From Secundilactobacillus yichangensis (GTDB taxonomy: Bacteria > Bacillota > Bacilli > Lactobacillales > Lactobacillaceae), in NCBI RefSeq assembly GCF_016861565.1, contig NZ_BOLK01000012.1:1-64000 (forward strand): a stretch of DNA of 64,000 nucleotides, in the 5' to 3' direction. Shown piece by piece: positions 55,160-63,494 of this stretch; positions within the stretch are counted from its first letter, which is position 1; each line of letters opens with the position of its first letter. Below the pieces are notes generated by a model. The model was given only the letters and a program-made list of their open reading frames with translations, was not told the origin of the DNA and did no database searches. A program made the translations under genes and the position numbers.

Positions 55160-57730
55160 ATGAAGCCAATGACGAAAAATATGTGGCGGGAGATTGCTGC
55201 CAATAAGGGGCGGTTTATCGCGATTATTCTGATCATTCTGCTAGGTTCGCTGATCTTCGTGGGGGTCAAAGCCGCTGGGCCCAGTCTGAATGACTCCTTG
55301 GATACCACGGTGAAGACGCAGCATTTAAGCGATGTTCAATTATTTTCCACAACCGGTTTTACCCAAAAAGACGTTAAAACGGCCGAGAAGGTAAACGGCG
55401 CACGGGCGGAAATCAGTAAATTTAAATACGTTACCGGCGGCAAGAATGAAGATGTGGTGGCGCTTTATGGCTATCAGCCCAGTGCCAAGCAGAATCAGCT
55501 GAAGTTGCGCAGCGGTCATTTACCTCATGGTGCGGATCAAATCGTGCTGGATGAACGGGCCAAGCAAGACTATGGTTATCGACTAGGCGATACGTACCGG
55601 TTTAATAAGCAGGCAAATCTTAAACAACGAACTTATCAAATCGTCGGTTTCGCTGACTCACCGCGCTACATTGACTACAGCACCCGTGGCTCAGCTAACG
55701 TTGGTGACGGAACGGTGCGCTATTTCGCGTACCTTCAACCACAACAGCTGAATCTCCCCACGTCGACCATGCTATCCGTTCAGTTTAAATCATTGCAGGG
55801 GATGAATTCGTTTAACCATGACTATCAGACTGCGGTGGCTAAGAAAGTGCGGGCACTGAAGGCAGCCTTTAAGCCGCGAGCAAAAGAACGCAATCAGCAA
55901 CTATCAGCCAACGTGAAGCGGGCCTTTGCACCGCGGCAGCAAAGATTAACACAGGCAGCTAAACAGTTAACACTGATGAAGCAAACTACTGGAAATTCAA
56001 AGGCACTTCAACAGCAACAAAAAATGCTAACTAAGAATCAAGCCGAGCTTAACGCAGCGTTGCAACAAGCTGCTGCCAAGGCCCATACGACCTATACCTG
56101 GCAAACCCGTGAAGATTTACCTGGTTTTACTTCGTTTGGTGATACTTCAAATCGTATCGCCGCCATTGCCAACGTCTTTCCGGTCTTCTTCTTCCTCATT
56201 GCAGCGCTGATCACGTTTACCACGATTACCCGGATGGTGGAGGAAGCCCGGCGGCAAATCGGAACATTCAAAGCACTGGGGTATACTAAGTGGACAATTG
56301 CCCGTAACTATTTGAGCTATGCTTTAATGGCAGGCTTGATTGGTGCCGTCTTGGGTAGTGCTATTGGTAACCTTACGTTGCCACGGTTAGTGATCTCGAT
56401 GTATCACATGACCATTCCGTTAACCACCTCGGTGCCGGTGATGTGGGCGGTTATCGCACTGGCAGTGGCCTTTTCACTGTTAGCCACGGTGGGTGCTGCG
56501 GTGATTGTAGTGCGGCGCGAGTTAGCTGAAAAGCCCGCCGACTTAATGCGGCCACGGGCACCGAAGTCCGCAAAACGCATTTTAATGGAACGGATTACAC
56601 CGTTGTGGCGCCGGTTGAGCTTTAATCAAAAGGTGTCTTACCGGAATCTGTTCCGGTATAAAAGCCGAATGTGGATGACGATTATTGGGATTGCTGGCGG
56701 AACCGCGCTGATTTTGACCGGATTTGGTCTGAACGACTCGATCAGTTCCACTGCAACGCAGCAGTATGGCCAGATTTTCCACTATTCAGCTACCGTGTCG
56801 CTGGCTCATGATGATCAGAGTCAAAAGGCAATGCAGGTACTGAATCAATCAGACCATTATCGTGGCGCCAGCAAGGTCAATTTAACCACTGGTAAGGTGA
56901 AAGCTAATGCTGATCAAATCGGCGACGTTAATCTGGTGACACCAAAGAATCAGCGCCAGTTCAAAAAATACGTTACGCTGAGTCGTTCCCTGGATCCAAA
57001 CGGGGTGGTGATCTGCAAGAAAATTGCTTCCCAGTTAGGTGTCAAAGCAGGTGATAAGGTAAGCTTCACCGCCTCAAATGGGCAGCATGCCAATTTAAAG
57101 GTAACGGCAGTGACACCTAATTATATGGGAGTATTCGCGTACATGAGTCCGGCGGCCTATCGCAACGCGTTTAATCAGAAACCGGCAGTGAACACGCTGT
57201 TCGTCAAGTTAACCGGTCAGTCTAGCCAGCAGCAAAACCAGCTGGCGCGGCAATTGCTGAAACACGGTGGGGCGCTTGGCACCAGCTTCGCGTCAGACCA
57301 AAAAACCACCATCAAAACCATGAGCAGTTCCATGAACGTGATTGTTTTGATTATGATCTTGCTATCGGGTGTTCTGTCATTCGTCGTCCTTTACAATCTG
57401 ACAAACATCAACATTTCGGAGCGAATTCGTGAACTGTCCACCGTGAAGGTACTGGGTTTCTTTGATAATGAAGTCACCATGTACGTGTCACGGGAGAATA
57501 TTTTGCTGACGGTCTTCGGTATCATCCTGGGTTACGGCGCCGGTTGGGGGTTACTGAGCTTTATTTTGAATCAAGCAACCACCTCGCAGGTCGTGTTCCC
57601 AGTCATCATTCGCTGGCCGGGATACGTCGTAGCCACGCTGTTAATGGTGGCCTTTACATTGATCGTCATGTGGGTGACGCACCAGAAACTCAAACACGTG
57701 GATATGGTGGAAGCACTAAAGGAGAATTAG
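55160..57730 (+). CDS. FtsX-like ABC transporter permease
   Basis: ATG 55160 follows GTGGTGA; GTG 55148/55151 are alternatives that overlap the ATPase stop. The 856-residue protein has an N-terminal membrane helix (about 14-36), a large extracellular domain with a Gln/Lys-rich coiled-coil segment (about 220-305), then an FtsX block of three helices (about 335-460), another helix (about 505), a second extracellular domain and a final FtsX block (about 725-845, VLSFVVLYNLTNINISERIRELSTVKVLGF in pieces). The substrate is unknown; with the ATPase it forms a MacB-like or bacitracin-type exporter. Confidence 0.9.
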   Translation: MKPMTKNMWREIAANKGRFIAIILIILLGSLIFVGVKAAGPSLNDSLDTTVKTQHLSDVQLFSTTGFTQKDVKTAEKVNGARAEISKFKYVTGGKNEDVVALYGYQPSAKQNQLKLRSGHLPHGADQIVLDERAKQDYGYRLGDTYRFNKQANLKQRTYQIVGFADSPRYIDYSTRGSANVGDGTVRYFAYLQPQQLNLPTSTMLSVQFKSLQGMNSFNHDYQTAVAKKVRALKAAFKPRAKERNQQLSANVKRAFAPRQQRLTQAAKQLTLMKQTTGNSKALQQQQKMLTKNQAELNAALQQAAAKAHTTYTWQTREDLPGFTSFGDTSNRIAAIANVFPVFFFLIAALITFTTITRMVEEARRQIGTFKALGYTKWTIARNYLSYALMAGLIGAVLGSAIGNLTLPRLVISMYHMTIPLTTSVPVMWAVIALAVAFSLLATVGAAVIVVRRELAEKPADLMRPRAPKSAKRILMERITPLWRRLSFNQKVSYRNLFRYKSRMWMTIIGIAGGTALILTGFGLNDSISSTATQQYGQIFHYSATVSLAHDDQSQKAMQVLNQSDHYRGASKVNLTTGKVKANADQIGDVNLVTPKNQRQFKKYVTLSRSLDPNGVVICKKIASQLGVKAGDKVSFTASNGQHANLKVTAVTPNYMGVFAYMSPAAYRNAFNQKPAVNTLFVKLTGQSSQQQNQLARQLLKHGGALGTSFASDQKTTIKTMSSSMNVIVLIMILLSGVLSFVVLYNLTNINISERIRELSTVKVLGFFDNEVTMYVSRENILLTVFGIILGYGAGWGLLSFILNQATTSQVVFPVIIRWPGYVVATLLMVAFTLIVMWVTHQKLKHVDMVEALKEN

Positions 57731-57736
57731 AGAATA

Positions 57737-57771
57737 AAAGTGCCAGTTCAAAAATGAACTGGCACTTTTAC
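57737..57771. terminator. Bidirectional terminator between the ABC operon and the EamA gene
   Basis: AAAAGTGCCAGTTCA pairs perfectly with TGAACTGGCACTTTT; A/T runs on both sides serve both strands. Confidence 0.9.
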
Positions 57772-57780
57772 GCGATTATA

Positions 57781-58656
57781 TCAGCTATTTGACTGCGGCG
57801 AACGGGCTTTAACAATTTCAGAGGCCACCACGCTAAAAAAGATGATGGCGGCACCAAAATACTGTTGGAGTGATAATACTTCGCCTAAGGTAAAAAAGGC
57901 AAAAATTGCTGAAAAGATTGGCTCCAATGAGTAGATCAGGCCAACGGTATCTGGCGTTAGGTATTGTTGTGACTGTGTTTGGGCCACAAAGCCAAAGGCA
58001 CTGCAAATTAGACCGAGTGCTAAGACGGCTCCCCATTGTGAAGCACTTTTAGGCAACGTTATGCCATCTAATAAACCACCAAATATAAGTCCCTCGACAC
58101 CAGCAACGCCAAGCTGCCAAATGCTGACACTAAAAGTGACAAGGTGTTTTTTGGATAAAGTATCTGAAGCCATAATGTATACTGCATAGATAGCCGCGCA
58201 AGCTAAACAAAGCAGCGCGTAAGGATTTAATTTAAGGCTGGTACCGTTAGCAATCAGCAAGTATAATCCAGCGACCACGACGATGGTAGTGATCACTGTA
58301 CTGACTCGTGGCAAACGTTTCTCAACAATCGATTCAAAAATGGCTACAAAAACGGTAGTCGTGCTTAATAGGAATCCTGCAGTTGAAGCTTCTGTATGCT
58401 GCAGACCTACCATGACAAAGGCAAAGATACCAAACAGAAGGGTGCCCAAAATAAAACTTGCCAGGATTTCTCCTCGATTTGGCCGTTTCAGTACTCTGGC
58501 GAACACCACAATAGTTGCAAGGAACGCCGTTGTGAAACGTAAACCAACTAGGAATAGTGGTGCGACACTGATGAGCGCAATTTTCATCCACATATAGGAT
58601 GCGCCCCATGAAGCGGTGACCAGAAACATTAGCCAAAACGCGCGTTGACGATTCAT
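57781..58656 (-). CDS. EamA-family (DMT) transporter
   Basis: A 291-residue membrane protein with ten predicted helices in two EamA repeats: AFWLMFLVTASWGASYMWMKIAL...FLVGLRFTTAFL in the first, and AQTQSQQYLTPDTVGLIYSLEPIFSAIFAFFTLGEVLSLQQYFGAAIIF (in pieces) in the second. Drug/metabolite transporters of this type export amino acids or metabolites; the substrate cannot be read from sequence. It is convergent with the ABC operon. Confidence 0.92.
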   Translation of the reverse strand: MNRQRAFWLMFLVTASWGASYMWMKIALISVAPLFLVGLRFTTAFLATIVVFARVLKRPNRGEILASFILGTLLFGIFAFVMVGLQHTEASTAGFLLSTTTVFVAIFESIVEKRLPRVSTVITTIVVVAGLYLLIANGTSLKLNPYALLCLACAAIYAVYIMASDTLSKKHLVTFSVSIWQLGVAGVEGLIFGGLLDGITLPKSASQWGAVLALGLICSAFGFVAQTQSQQYLTPDTVGLIYSLEPIFSAIFAFFTLGEVLSLQQYFGAAIIFFSVVASEIVKARSPQSNS

Positions 58657-58876
58657 ATGTAAAACATCCCTTATTAAAAATTTTATGTCTCTTCAATTTT
58701 ACACTAACTAACGGTTCAGTGGTATGAGAATTCTCAGACGGATGCTGTGATTTAGCAATGGAGAGGAAAATAGTTGAGAGCTTTAAAGATGAATGCACCA
58801 CCCAAAGAGTGGCATAATATCATATGAAAACAGATTATTCTACAGGAAGGCATTATTGAAAATACAGGGGTAAATC

Positions 58877-59746
58877 ATGAGAAGTATCAAAAAATTAATG
58901 ATCGGGCTACTGGCTGTGCTTGGCTTAGCACTTGGCATGGGGATACCCACTCCGCAGCCCTTTTCACAGGTAGAAACCGCGCAGGCCAGCCATCAGGTCA
59001 AATTGCAGGGCGCTCATAACGTCCGTGACCTTGGCGGCTATCAGACTTCAACTAAACAGAAGGTCAAACCGCGATTACTGCTGCGTTCAGCCAAATTAGC
59101 AGGTTTGACCCATAAGGATAAGCAGTTACTGGTACACCGCTATCACCTTCAAAAGGTTGTTGATCTGCGGACGCCAGCCGTTATAGCGCGAACACCGGAC
59201 GCTAAGATTCCAGGTGTGCGGCTTTTAAAGGAGCCGGTGGTTTCTGACAAAACCATGGCCAGCGTTAACCGAGTGGCAGCAGTCAGCGGCACAAAATCAA
59301 TGGTGAAGATGTATCAGTCGTTTGTGACCACGGCTCAAGCCCGACACGCTTACCGGCAGTTATTTCTTCAACTGCTAAAGGCACCGGGCAATCGGGCTAT
59401 TTTGTGGCACTGCAGCGAGGGTAAGGACCGAACGGGATTTGGCACAGCGCTGGTGCTGACTGCGCTGGGTGTTCCCCAAAAGACGATCTATCAGGATTAT
59501 TTAGCGTCGAACACGTACAACAAATCATCAATTAATCAGCAGCTTTCAGCTCTAAAACATCAAGGTGCTTCAAAGCAGGCCATTGCCCAAAAGAAAGCCA
59601 CGTTGATCGTTAAGCGCAGTTATCTGGATGCTGCCTATCACGCTGCGGATAAAAAATATGGGTCAATCCAGGGTTATTTGACTAAGGGACTGGGGTTATC
59701 AAAGGCCAATATTGCCCAGCTAAAGCAGCATTATTTACAACGGTAA
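58877..59746 (+). CDS. Secreted tyrosine-protein phosphatase (LipA/Lmo1800-like)
   Basis: A 289-residue protein with signal peptide (about 1-38, QASH) and the Tyr_phosphatase_3 pattern: GAHNVRDLGGYQT, LLRSAKLAGLTHKDKQLL, VVDLRTPAVIARTPD, and the P-loop HCSEGKDRTGFGTA with nucleophile Cys179. The GKDRTG loop is shared with phosphoinositide and dual-specificity phosphatases of Listeria and mycobacteria. An exported enzyme of this type would act outside the cell. It precedes the S-layer-like gene by 150 bases. Confidence 0.9.
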   Translation: MRSIKKLMIGLLAVLGLALGMGIPTPQPFSQVETAQASHQVKLQGAHNVRDLGGYQTSTKQKVKPRLLLRSAKLAGLTHKDKQLLVHRYHLQKVVDLRTPAVIARTPDAKIPGVRLLKEPVVSDKTMASVNRVAAVSGTKSMVKMYQSFVTTAQARHAYRQLFLQLLKAPGNRAILWHCSEGKDRTGFGTALVLTALGVPQKTIYQDYLASNTYNKSSINQQLSALKHQGASKQAIAQKKATLIVKRSYLDAAYHAADKKYGSIQGYLTKGLGLSKANIAQLKQHYLQR

Positions 59747-59827
59747 AACCGTGTTGCAATCAGGTTTCAGACTGTTGACGCCTTTAGCAATACTTAACAA
59801 TAACTTAACTTATGAAAGCGGTTTACA

Positions 59828-59836
59828 TGGTAGAAT
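59828..59836 (+). promoter_or_regulatory. Extended -10 promoter of the S-layer-like gene
   Basis: TGG-TAGAAT (TAGAAT 59831-59836), preceded by ATGAAAGCGGTTTACAT (59811-59827), which resembles a cre site with one extra base. The ribosome site is AAAGGAGTG before ATG 59899. Confidence 0.5.
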
Positions 59837-59898
59837 AAAGGTAGCTAATCAGGGGATTAGCAGTAGGAATCGATTCAATCATAAAGGAGTGTATTGCG

Positions 59899-61131
59899 AT
59901 GAAATCTAGTTTGAAAAAGTCTTTGTACGTTGGTTTAGCCGCTGTTTCAATGCTTGGCGCAGCCGGCTTAGCTACTACAACTGCTAGTGCTAAATCATAC
60001 GCTTATATTACTAGCTCTTCGTCTCTTACTACGGCACCTGAAACCCGTAACGTTGTGCCAAACGGGACTCATGCCTTGTATACCAAAGCTGGGACCGCTG
60101 CTGGTGCACGGGTTGTTGCGTCAACTTCAACCATGGGCAGATTAGGTAATTCTTCAAGGTCAAATGATTACTTCCGTGCTTATTCGATTGCCACAACTAA
60201 CCGTGGCTCAGTTTACTACAAGGTCGTTTCATTTGACGGTAGATACCGTGGCTGGATTTATGGTGGTAAAGATAAGACTCAGTTTGGTGGCGGACTTGCT
60301 TCCACTCAAACGACCAGTTCAGCCTCAATGCCTGCCGTAACAACGGGTTACACCATGACTCGGCCATCATATTGGACCCTTTGGAATAATCCAAAGTACG
60401 CTCAATACAAGGCTCACAAGATCACCGGGTTCAATACGACAGACACCTTCACCATTACGGGCGCTGAAACTAAGACCCGTGAAGGCTGGGTATACTACCA
60501 GGTTAAGGATGAACAGAACCCATCCATCACTGGTTGGATCTATAACTTAGGTATCAAAGCACCAGAAGGTAACCAAGTAAAGATCAGCTACGTTGATAAG
60601 GATACTGGCAAAGAAGTCGGCACTGGTTCTGTACCATTCGACAAGAGTGCGACCTACACCAACGTTACGACTACTGCTAACTTGAACAGCATCGTCAACG
60701 GCGTGCCTTCAGGCTACGTTCCTTACGACAATAACAACGGCGGTTCTGCTTCCTTAGCAAACAAGGACAACGCCGCAGTTGCTAAGAATGGTGACACCCT
60801 GGTTTACTACGTTAAGGCTGCTGCCACTGACACCACTAAGGCTATCAAGGTTAACTTGGTTGACCAACAGGGTAACGCAATCACTTTGAAGAGTGCTGAC
60901 CAAACTCTGCTGGACGCTTCGGGTGCTAAGGCTGCCTTCCAGGTTAAGGCTGGTGACACGATTTCCGCTCAAGATGTTCAAAACATCATCCAAGACGCTA
61001 ACTTGACCAATCTGATCAGCAACTCTGGTTCTAGCTACCAGTTCGTCAGTGCATCTGCCACCCCAACGACTACTAGCGATAACGGTGCTACCGTTAATGT
61101 ACGTGCCACATACAGAGTCGTTGCTTACTAA
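59899..61131 (+). CDS. S-layer-like protein related to L. brevis-group SlpA
   Basis: A 410-residue exported protein. Signal peptide MKSSLKKSLYVGLAAVSMLG...ASAKSYA, then segments TRNVVPNGTHALYTKAGT, GARVVASTSTM, DYFRAYSIATTNRGSVYYKVV and DGRYRGWIYGGKDKTQFGGG that closely follow the N-terminus of L. brevis SlpA, the region that binds the cell wall. A second module (about 160-225, TREGWVYYQV, ITGWIY) repeats the theme. The C-terminal half (from about 230, VKISYVDKDTGKEVGTG) is a MucBP-like/surface domain. It is shorter than typical brevis-group S-layer proteins and may be an S-layer-associated protein. Confidence 0.87.
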   Translation: MKSSLKKSLYVGLAAVSMLGAAGLATTTASAKSYAYITSSSSLTTAPETRNVVPNGTHALYTKAGTAAGARVVASTSTMGRLGNSSRSNDYFRAYSIATTNRGSVYYKVVSFDGRYRGWIYGGKDKTQFGGGLASTQTTSSASMPAVTTGYTMTRPSYWTLWNNPKYAQYKAHKITGFNTTDTFTITGAETKTREGWVYYQVKDEQNPSITGWIYNLGIKAPEGNQVKISYVDKDTGKEVGTGSVPFDKSATYTNVTTTANLNSIVNGVPSGYVPYDNNNGGSASLANKDNAAVAKNGDTLVYYVKAAATDTTKAIKVNLVDQQGNAITLKSADQTLLDASGAKAAFQVKAGDTISAQDVQNIIQDANLTNLISNSGSSYQFVSASATPTTTSDNGATVNVRATYRVVAY

Positions 61132-61168
61132 TGTTAAAATGAATGGCTGATTTATCAGCAGAATCTAA

Positions 61169-61211
61169 AGAAGCGTACCGAGAAATGATTTCTCAGTACG
61201 CTTCCTTTTTA
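61169..61211. terminator. Terminator between the S-layer-like gene and the convergent reductase gene
   Basis: GAAGCGTACCGAGAAAT pairs with ATTTCTCAGTACGCTTC (one mismatch), followed by T5 on the plus strand; it could also stop the minus-strand gene. Confidence 0.85.
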
Positions 61212-61233
61212 ATCGCTTATTTGACAAATAATT

Positions 61234-62010
61234 CTAAAGCAGGCCACCGCCATCAACAGCGTATGTTTGGCCAGTGATGAACTCAGCTTCTGGACTGGCT
61301 AAGAAAGCTACCATGTTGGCAATGTCGTTTGGTTCAACCGTGCGGCCTAGCGGAATGGTACCAACGTAGTCTTTCTTGTTTTGACCCAACGGTTTGCCGT
61401 TGATCTCTGACATTTTAGCATCGATTTCATCCCACATGCCAGTGGTGCCAACCACACCTGGTGCGTAGGCGTTCACATTAATGTGGGCGGGTGCGAATTC
61501 CAAAGCCGCGGCTTGAGTGATGCTGATAACGGCTGCCTTGGTTGACGAATAAGTTGCCCAAACAGGGAAGGCGTGCATACCGGCAATGGATGAAGCGTTG
61601 ATGATCCGGCCCGGTACGTTTAATGCTTTAAACTTCTTGGCAGCTGCCTGAATCCCATAGATCACGCCGAAAACGTTGATCTTGTAGCTGAATTCCAGGT
61701 CAGCTGGTTTGATGTCTTCAAACTTATCAACTTTAGCCACACCAGCGTTATTAACCATGACATCAAAGCCATTCAACTGGTCGGCTGCTTGATCCACGGC
61801 CTTGGATACCGCCGCCTGATCCGTGACGTCGACCGGAATGAAAACGGCTTTTTGACCAGCAGCTTCCACGTTTGAAATAACGGTTTTGGCTTTTGCTTCT
61901 TGTGCTGGCAGATCGGCCACCGCAATATCGAAGCCGGCCTTTGCTAAGTGTAAACTAACCTCTGCACCAATCCCCTGTGCAGCACCTGTAATCATTGCAA
62001 CTTTTGTCAT
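61234..62010 (-). CDS. budC: (S)-acetoin-forming diacetyl reductase / 2,3-butanediol dehydrogenase
   Basis: A 258-residue short-chain dehydrogenase. NAD-binding TGAAQGIGAEV, NNAGVA, catalytic Ser in INASSIAG and YSSTK (Tyr-x3-Lys). The VGTTGMWDEIDAKMSEINGKPLGQ and PLGRTVEPNDIANMVAFLAS segments are typical of the BudC/ButA branch, which reduces diacetyl to acetoin and acetoin to butanediol. ATG 62010 follows TAGGAGGC. The cre-like site and palindrome upstream suggest carbon-responsive control. Confidence 0.9.
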   Translation of the reverse strand: MTKVAMITGAAQGIGAEVSLHLAKAGFDIAVADLPAQEAKAKTVISNVEAAGQKAVFIPVDVTDQAAVSKAVDQAADQLNGFDVMVNNAGVAKVDKFEDIKPADLEFSYKINVFGVIYGIQAAAKKFKALNVPGRIINASSIAGMHAFPVWATYSSTKAAVISITQAAALEFAPAHINVNAYAPGVVGTTGMWDEIDAKMSEINGKPLGQNKKDYVGTIPLGRTVEPNDIANMVAFLASPEAEFITGQTYAVDGGGLL

Positions 62011-62043
62011 AATTGATAAGCCTCCTAAAGAATTTAAAGTAAA

Positions 62044-62078
62044 ACACTCTTAGAGTGTACGTTAATGAAAACGCTTTT
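62044..62078 (-). promoter_or_regulatory. Regulatory region of the acetoin reductase gene: palindrome and cre-like site
   Basis: ACACTCTTAGAGTGT (62044-62058) is a perfect 7+1+7 inverted repeat in the leader. TGAAAACGCTTTTA (62065-62078) matches the cre consensus except one position and lies just after a TATTAT-like -10 on the minus strand. Confidence 0.55.
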
Positions 62079-62164
62079 ACAAATAATATACCTCGGGAGT
62101 ATTAGGGAAAACCATGGTGTTACAATAGAAGGTGAATAATTCAGAGATGAAATGAGGGACTTAA

Positions 62165-62470
62165 ATGATTGATGATCAATGCGTATTCTGCAATAAGCCG
62201 GCCGTTTTAGAGAACGACTTGGCCAAGGGCTTTTTCGATATTCATCCCGTAGCACCGGGACACTTCTTGATTGTGCCCAAAGAACATTACGTGACTTTCT
62301 TTGACGCTCCCAGAGACGTGCAGATCGCCATGCTGGACCTAATGGATCAGGTGAAAGCTTACTTGGATAAACAGTATCATCCGCGTGGGTATCAAGTCTT
62401 CAGCCATGTCGGTAAAGCAGCCTTTCAGAAAGTCTTTCACGCCCACATTCACTTGGTACCAGTGGCCTAG
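62165..62470 (+). CDS. HIT-family protein
   Basis: A 101-residue protein with the histidine triad HAHIHLVPV near its end, CVFC near the N-terminus (a possible zinc site with later His) and HPVAPGHFLIVPKEHYVTFF. HIT proteins are nucleotide hydrolases or transferases. At 101 residues it is shorter than the usual 110-140. Monocistronic, divergent from budC. Confidence 0.9.
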   Translation: MIDDQCVFCNKPAVLENDLAKGFFDIHPVAPGHFLIVPKEHYVTFFDAPRDVQIAMLDLMDQVKAYLDKQYHPRGYQVFSHVGKAAFQKVFHAHIHLVPVA

Positions 62471-62547
62471 AGGTTATTGAATATATAAATTGTACACAAA
62501 TTAAATAAAACACAAGTATATTTTTTAACTCTCATCAGCGGATATGG

Positions 62548-62553
62548 TATATT
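62548..62553 (+). promoter_or_regulatory. Extended -10 promoter of the HesB-like gene
   Basis: TGG-TATATT (TATATT 62548-62553); weak -35. The gene starts at 62621 after AAGGAGGA. Confidence 0.45.
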
Positions 62554-62620
62554 AACCTTGACGTGTGAGGAACACGTACTGAACTTGCATTTTAACGGGT
62601 TATCCAAGGAGGATATCTTT

Positions 62621-62938
62621 ATGAAATTACAAATTACCGACGCCGCTGTGAAGTGGTTTGAAGATGAAATGAACGTTGGCCCGGATCAAAGCGCAGCCAT
62701 TCGTTTTTACGGTAAATTATATGGCCGCACCAAAGTGCACCACGGCTTTTCGATTGCCTTAGCCAGGGAACTGCAACCCCATAACTTCGGCGTAAAAGTC
62801 GAAAAAGATGGGGTCACTTTCTATATCGAAGAAGACGACCTCTGGTTCTTTAAGGGCTACGACCTAGATGTTGATTATGATCCTGAAAAAGATCCCGACA
62901 ACGTTCAATATGAATGGACGGAAAACGGTGAGTTATAA
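62621..62938 (+). CDS. HesB/YneR-family iron-sulfur-type protein
   Basis: ATG 62621 follows AAGGAGGA; the longer frame begins in the promoter region. The 105 residues (MKLQITDAAVKWFEDEMNVGPDQSAAIRFYGKLYG in pieces, GVKVEKDGVTFYIEEDDLWFFKGYDLDVDYD) match the HesB-like fold, but the three cysteines that bind clusters in IscA/SufA are missing, as in the YneR branch of lactobacilli. A cluster-carrier role is therefore doubtful. Confidence 0.85.
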   Translation: MKLQITDAAVKWFEDEMNVGPDQSAAIRFYGKLYGRTKVHHGFSIALARELQPHNFGVKVEKDGVTFYIEEDDLWFFKGYDLDVDYDPEKDPDNVQYEWTENGEL

Positions 62939-62944
62939 AGATTA

Positions 62945-62981
62945 TAACGTCCTCAGCACATCATGCTGAGGACGTTTTTTT
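62945..62981 (+). terminator. Terminator after the HesB-like gene
   Basis: AACGTCCTCAGCA pairs with TGCTGAGGACGTT around CATCA, followed by T7. Confidence 0.92.
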
Positions 62982-63023
62982 GTATATTATAAGACCGTAA
63001 TTTATTTAGAGGATATCATTTAG

Positions 63024-63269
63024 TCATATATGACTGTGCCCATTGTCAGTGGCAAACTGTTCATCACCCTCACGAATACGGTTCATCAATTCAGGGTTAC
63101 TGAGGATGTACATGGTTTCCTGCATGGCATCGTAGTCATGTTTATTCATGATCACTACGGAATTATGAGGTTTCTTTGACGTCACAATCAAACTATCAGA
63201 GTCGTCGTTAACCTTTTGTATGTAGGCTTTTAGGTTGCGTCGGAAATCACTGTAAGTAACTGTGTCCAT
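63024..63269 (-). CDS. YefM/Phd-family antitoxin, without a toxin gene
   Basis: ATG 63269 follows GCGAGGTGG; the longer frame starts before it. The 81 residues (MDTVTYSDFRRNLKAYIQKVNDDSDSLIVTSK in pieces, NSVVIMNKHDYDAMQETMYILSNPELMNRI) match YefM-type antitoxins, which bind DNA with the N-terminal half and YoeB/RelE with the tail. YoeB would be expected right after it (below 63024), but only about 85 bases remain before the HesB-like gene. A 5-codon frame ATGATATCCTCTAAATAA starting near 63018 may be the last trace. Confidence 0.85.
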   Translation of the reverse strand: MDTVTYSDFRRNLKAYIQKVNDDSDSLIVTSKKPHNSVVIMNKHDYDAMQETMYILSNPELMNRIREGDEQFATDNGHSHI

Positions 63270-63451
63270 ATTTGACCACCTCGCTATTTTCATTTAGTTT
63301 GACGTTAGCACTGTTAATGATTGAATACAATATTTCATGCCTAAAGCTGGTGTTCGACTAATTGTATGCGTTTGACGATTTCAGGTTGCAACAAACCTGC
63401 AACGCAGACATCAGAATCTTTAATAGAATGGTCATTGTAATCGCGATGACA

Positions 63452-63469
63452 TGGAATTCCGGAATTCCA
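63452..63469. promoter_or_regulatory. 18-bp perfect palindrome before the bacteriocin-like gene
   Basis: TGGAATTCCGGAATTCCA ends about 10 bases before the ribosome site AAAGAGG (63480-63486). It could be an operator or a hairpin that closes the 5' UTR. Confidence 0.5.
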
Positions 63470-63494
63470 AAATAATATTAAAGAGGTTAAAATT

